A stretch of 8,554 bases of DNA, from the NCBI GenBank assembly GCA_945869935.1, contig CAMBSA010000050.1:1-8554 (forward strand), given 5' to 3'. The notes beneath the pieces were generated by a model, which saw only the letters and a program-made list of their open reading frames with translations, was not told where the DNA came from and searched no databases. The translations under genes and the position numbers were made by a program. The first letter of the stretch is position 1, and every line of letters begins with the position of its first letter. Shown one piece after another: positions 5,912 through 8,554 of this stretch. The stretch is from Bordetella parapertussis (GTDB lineage: Bacteria; Pseudomonadota; Gammaproteobacteria; Burkholderiales; SG8-39).

Positions 5912-6861
5912 TTTCCCGCCTCCGTTTGCACATCAAGTCCGGGCCTTTGATTGCCCTGAATGGTTTCATCCAGCCCCGCGAGCCTCTCGACGAGCTTCAC
6001 TGTCGCGATGTAGTCATCACCGCCCCACCCCTGCCCGGCAGCCGCCTCGTACATCTGCCGCAGCAGCGCAGTGAGCGCGAGCGGCACGCCGCTCGCTCTG
6101 CCCGCGTCGAGGATCAGGTCAAGATCCTTCATCATCTGGAAGCACGAGAACGTGGAGCCGAAATCCCGCTCGCGCAACATCGGCGTCTTGTATTTGACCA
6201 TCGGCGAGGCCACCGCGCTCGATTCGATCACATCGAGCATGGTCGACCACTCGATCCCGCCCTTTCGTCCAAGCGCGAGCGCCTCGGCCATCATGCCCGC
6301 GGACACCGCGATCATCAGGTTGATGACCAGCTTGAGCGTGCGCGCCTGCTCCGCCTCGCCCACATGAAAGTGCTTGTCGCCGATGCAGTCGAGCACCGGT
6401 CGCACCCGCTCCCACGCCGCACGCGGCCCCGAGGCCAGCACCGTGAGCGTTCCCGCCTCGGCGAGCACCGGATTGCCCGACACCGCAACACGCACGTAAT
6501 CGATGCCACGTTCGGCGGCAACTCTTGCGACTTCTTCCGACACCGACGGTGACACCGTGCTCGTCTCGACAAACACGGCGCCGCGCTTCGCCCCGGAAAG
6601 AACTCCTCCCTCGCCGAGCACCACCCGCCGCAAAACCGCATCATCCGGAAGCGAGGAAACGATGATATCGGCTCCGGTGAAGGCGTCTGCGGGCGAAGCA
6701 GCGCGCCTTGCGCCACGCACCGTGAGCTGATCCAGATTCGCCTCCACCGGATCAAAGGCCTTCACCGCATAACCTGAGGCGAGCACCCGGCTCGCCATCG
6801 GCAGGCCCATCTTTCCCACGCCGATCCATCCGATGGCGGGACGCTTGATGGTTGCACTCAA
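5908..6861 (-). CDS. NAD(P)-dependent beta-hydroxyacid dehydrogenase (3-hydroxyisobutyrate dehydrogenase family)
   Basis: A 317-residue two-domain dehydrogenase. The Rossmann motif IGWIGVGKMGLPMA is at 10-23, with an acidic D37 after the second strand (KAFDP), which would favour NAD. The substrate loop is VRVAVSGNPVLAEAGTLTVL (123-142). Its SGN differs from the usual SGG. The catalytic lysine is K177 with N181 (TLKLVIN), and the C-terminal KDLDL (245-249) is the family's conserved KD segment. Translation most likely starts at TTG 6861: no ATG is available in frame before residue 18, and GAGGCGG stands 5 nt upstream. The family oxidises 3-hydroxyacids or reduces 2-hydroxy-3-oxoacids and semialdehydes; the substrate here is unknown. 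It lies 10 bp after the amidohydrolase and overlaps the solute-binding protein gene by 4 bp, deep inside the operon. Confidence 0.9.
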   Translation of the reverse strand: MSATIKRPAIGWIGVGKMGLPMASRVLASGYAVKAFDPVEANLDQLTVRGARRAASPADAFTGADIIVSSLPDDAVLRRVVLGEGGVLSGAKRGAVFVETSTVSPSVSEEVARVAAERGIDYVRVAVSGNPVLAEAGTLTVLASGPRAAWERVRPVLDCIGDKHFHVGEAEQARTLKLVINLMIAVSAGMMAEALALGRKGGIEWSTMLDVIESSAVASPMVKYKTPMLRERDFGSTFSCFQMMKDLDLILDAGRASGVPLALTALLRQMYEAAAGQGWGGDDYIATVKLVERLAGLDETIQGNQRPGLDVQTEAGK

Positions 6862-6866
6862 CGCAT

Positions 6867-6873
6867 CCGCCTC
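6867..6873 (-). promoter_or_regulatory. Ribosome binding site for a TTG start
   Basis: GAGGCGG on the minus strand stands 5 nt before the TTG at 6861 and overlaps the TGA of the amidohydrolase gene. This supports a TTG start with coupling to the upstream gene. The ATG at 6866 between them is out of frame and meets a stop after one codon. Confidence 0.55.
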
Positions 6874-8230
6874 ACGCTGCCGCGGCGAGACCCATCTCTC
6901 GCAGGATCCGTTCGCCCGAGGCGGCGAGGTCCGCCAGCTTGCTTTCCATCTTGCGGGCGGTCAGTTTTCCGTGACGCTTTTTCGCCTTGCCCGCGATCAG
7001 CACCGTGTCGATGTTCGCCACCGAAGCCTGCGTCACCACGCTCACCACCGGATCGTGCACCGGCCACATGTTGATCGCATCGGCCCGTACCAGCACGATG
7101 TCGGCCTGCTTGCCCGGCGTGATCGAACCGATGCGGTCGTCCATTTTCAGCATCCGCGCGCCTTCGATGGTGATCCACTCCAGCGCCTCGCGGCAGGTAA
7201 TGGTCGAGGTGTCGGGAAGTTTTCCTGCGGTCGCGCGCGATTCGTCGTTGTCCATCGCGCGCTGCGTGGCCAGCGCCATCCGGGCCACCGTGAACATGTC
7301 GCCCGAGATGCTCGACTCCAGATCCACCCCGAGCGAAGGCTTGTGGCCGCGCTTGCGAAGCTTGCCGGTGATCGCGAACCCGTGGCCTTGCGTCATTTCC
7401 GTCTCGGGCGTGAGCGAGAAGGTCACGCCCCGGTCGAGCATGAAATCGAGCTGCGCATCGGTGAGATTGTTGCCGTGGACGATGTTGTTGTTGTCCCCGA
7501 GCAGGCCTTCGGCGGCGAGCCGGTCCCAGCCATCGGGCGTCTTGGCTGCCGCACCTGCGCAATGCATGCTCGCGATCAGCCCGAACTCGCGCGCCAGCTT
7601 GAAGTCCGAGACGGCCACGTCGTAGGTCGAGTAATGCGGCCCGAGGATCGCAAGACCCAGCGTCACCAGCCCCTTGTTCGCGGGCAACCTGCGCCCCGTC
7701 AGGCGTTTCACTTCGCTCCGCGGGTGCGGCACTTCCCAGAACGGCCTCTCGCCCGGCCTGGGATCCGGCTTGGGCGAGCCGTGGAAAAACGCAGCGCGAA
7801 TCCCGGACTCGATCAAACCGTCAATCGCGCGATCGGTGTGATCCGGCGTCGGGTTGTTGTGGCACCAGTCCACCAGCGTCGTGGTGCCGCAGTTGATCTG
7901 GTTGAGCGCGCCCACCAGATTCGCGATGTAGATGTCATCCGGGCGGAATTTCGTCGCGAGGCCCGCATGCACATGGCGGAAGTATTCCAGGATGGTCCAG
8001 TTGCCCGCCACACCGCGAAGTCCGGTCTGCCAGGTGTGCTGGTGCGCGTTGATCAGGCCGGGAATCACGATGCACCCGGTGGCATCCAGCACCTCCGCGC
8101 CCTCGGCGTTCACCTTCGGGCCGACCTCTACGATCTTGTCGCCCTCGATCAGCACCTCGCCACCGCGCAGGTTGCCCAAGCGCGGATCCATGCTCACCAC
8201 CCATCCGCCACGAATTACCGTCCTGCTCAT
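6872..8230 (-). CDS. Metal-dependent amidohydrolase (cytosine deaminase / chlorohydrolase-like subgroup)
   Basis: A 452-residue amidohydrolase-superfamily enzyme with the small beta domain split between both ends (residues 1-57 and about 372-420) around a TIM barrel. Metal ligands appear as H63 and H65 (NAHQHTW), H223 (SMHCAG), and D303 (LGVDLESSISGD). H252 (IVHGNNLTD) is the usual catalytic or ligand His, and SLTPETEMTQGHG (272-284) is the substrate-facing strand. Subgroup members deaminate nucleoside bases and S-adenosylhomocysteine, or remove chloride or amines from s-triazines. In many of them a Glu follows three residues after the third His (HxxE); here that position is G226. GSITPGKQADIVLV (368-381) is the standard C-terminal signature. 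The start has GAGGAG 7 nt upstream. The enzyme probably acts cytoplasmically early in the pathway, by hydrolytic removal of an amine, halide or amide group; the substrate cannot be told. Confidence 0.92.
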   Translation of the reverse strand: MSRTVIRGGWVVSMDPRLGNLRGGEVLIEGDKIVEVGPKVNAEGAEVLDATGCIVIPGLINAHQHTWQTGLRGVAGNWTILEYFRHVHAGLATKFRPDDIYIANLVGALNQINCGTTTLVDWCHNNPTPDHTDRAIDGLIESGIRAAFFHGSPKPDPRPGERPFWEVPHPRSEVKRLTGRRLPANKGLVTLGLAILGPHYSTYDVAVSDFKLAREFGLIASMHCAGAAAKTPDGWDRLAAEGLLGDNNNIVHGNNLTDAQLDFMLDRGVTFSLTPETEMTQGHGFAITGKLRKRGHKPSLGVDLESSISGDMFTVARMALATQRAMDNDESRATAGKLPDTSTITCREALEWITIEGARMLKMDDRIGSITPGKQADIVLVRADAINMWPVHDPVVSVVTQASVANIDTVLIAGKAKKRHGKLTARKMESKLADLAASGERILREMGLAAAA

Positions 8231-8251
8231 CGCCGCTCTCCTCGCGCGTAG

Positions 8252-8290
8252 TCCGTCGTTCGAATCCGCCGTTCAGATCCGGCGTTCAGA
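8252..8290. repeat. Three tandem 13-bp units before the amidohydrolase gene
   Basis: The units begin at 8252, 8265 and 8278 (TCCGTCGTTCGAA, TCCGCCGTTCAGA, TCCGGCGTTCAGA). The last two agree at 12 of 13 positions, the first at 10 of 13 with the second. They fill two thirds of the 60-bp gap between the partial dehydrogenase and the amidohydrolase and run right up to the dehydrogenase stop codon. They could be replication slippage or a binding-site array. Confidence 0.6.
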
Positions 8291-8554
8291 TCAATCGCTC
8301 AGCCCATCGCCGACCTTCACCTTTTCAGGCTTCAGTTGCAGACCGGAGGCCGCGGCGATTTCCTTGATCAGGATCGCAAAGTCCACCTCGTCGTAACCGC
8401 GGCCGACTACTGAGGACACCGACTCGCGGGTTGCGGCGGCGGCCGGCATCGCCACCCCGAATTTCTTTCCCGCGCTCATGCCAAGGTCCATGTCCTTGAG
8501 CAGCAGCTTGGGCGTGAACGTCACCTGGTCGAAGGTGAGGTTGGTGAGCACCGG
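8291..8554 (-). CDS. 3-hydroxyisobutyrate dehydrogenase-like protein, C-terminal part only
   Basis: The frame is open from the right edge of the window to TGA at 8293-8291, giving the last 87 residues of a longer protein; the true start lies outside. The visible part matches the all-helical C-terminal domain of beta-hydroxyacid dehydrogenases. TPKLLLKDMDLGMSAGKKFGVAMP (visible residues 14-37) holds the KD pair that corresponds to K245-D246 in the dehydrogenase at 5908-6861, followed by the usual Gly and Pro and the terminal helices. The two are clearly different paralogues, with little identity beyond these positions. Being upstream of the amidohydrolase on the same strand at 60 bp, it is probably part of the same transcript. 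Its nucleotide-binding domain is not seen, so cofactor use cannot be judged. Confidence 0.85.
   Translation of the reverse strand, partial: PVLTNLTFDQVTFTPKLLLKDMDLGMSAGKKFGVAMPAAAATRESVSSVVGRGYDEVDFAILIKEIAAASGLQLKPEKVKVGDGLSD

Noticed and set aside
6858..6866. Mini-ORF ATG-CGT-TGA just before the dehydrogenase start
   Set aside because: A one-sense-codon frame after ATG is expected by chance; it is only notable because it may distract start calling.
6833..8251. Long open plus-strand frame (472 codons) opposite the amidohydrolase
   Set aside because: It is antisense to a gene with clear catalytic motifs, has an Arg/His-rich composition typical of GC-rich antisense frames, and shows no family motif.

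Overview
The window looks like a piece of chromosome from a GC-rich proteobacterium, most likely a betaproteobacterium of the Burkholderiales. The grounds are the strongly GC-biased third codon positions, a periplasmic Bug/TctC-type solute-binding protein inside a catabolic cluster, and the general flavour of the proteins. Species cannot be named from the sequence alone. There are nine protein genes (two cut by the window ends) and no RNA genes, insertion sequences, phage genes or CRISPR arrays. Coding density is high: the longest gene-free stretch is about 195 bases.

Layout. (1) Bases 1-768, plus strand: the 3' part of a fumarylacetoacetate hydrolase (FAH)-family gene. (2) Bases 822-2610, minus strand: a 3-oxoadipyl-CoA-type thiolase followed by a small gene of unknown function, probably one transcript, convergent with the FAH gene across a GC-rich hairpin. 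(3) Bases 2767-3357, plus strand: a RutE-like malonic semialdehyde reductase of the nitroreductase superfamily, divergent from the thiolase, ending in a strong intrinsic terminator. (4) Bases 3553-8554, minus strand: a tightly packed set of six genes read from the right edge leftwards. In order they are a 3-hydroxyisobutyrate-dehydrogenase-like protein (partial), a metal-dependent amidohydrolase, a second 3-hydroxyisobutyrate-dehydrogenase-like protein, a Bug/TctC solute-binding protein, an intradiol dioxygenase of hydroxyquinol 1,2-dioxygenase type, and a small SnoaL/NTF2-like protein. Junctions of 60 bp, 10 bp, a 4-bp ATGA overlap, 48 bp and 1 bp suggest one operon.

How the genes may work together (inference). 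The solute-binding protein would capture a carboxylated or aromatic substrate. The amidohydrolase would remove a substituent or open an amide or ring C-N bond, and the dehydrogenases would oxidise or reduce a beta-hydroxyacid-like intermediate. The dioxygenase would open a hydroxylated aromatic ring between its ortho hydroxyls. If the substrate is hydroxyquinol, the product is maleylacetate, which goes via 3-oxoadipate and its CoA ester to succinyl-CoA plus acetyl-CoA; the thiolase at 1405-2610 performs that last step. Maleylacetate reductase, the CoA transferase and a ring hydroxylase are not in the window. The starting substrate is unknown, and this six-gene combination is the best candidate here for an undescribed catabolic pathway.

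Non-coding structure worth noting: a two-way terminator at 3383-3411, an 18-bp perfect palindrome and a second 17-bp palindrome in the same convergent intergenic gap, and three tandem 13-bp units at 8252-8290.
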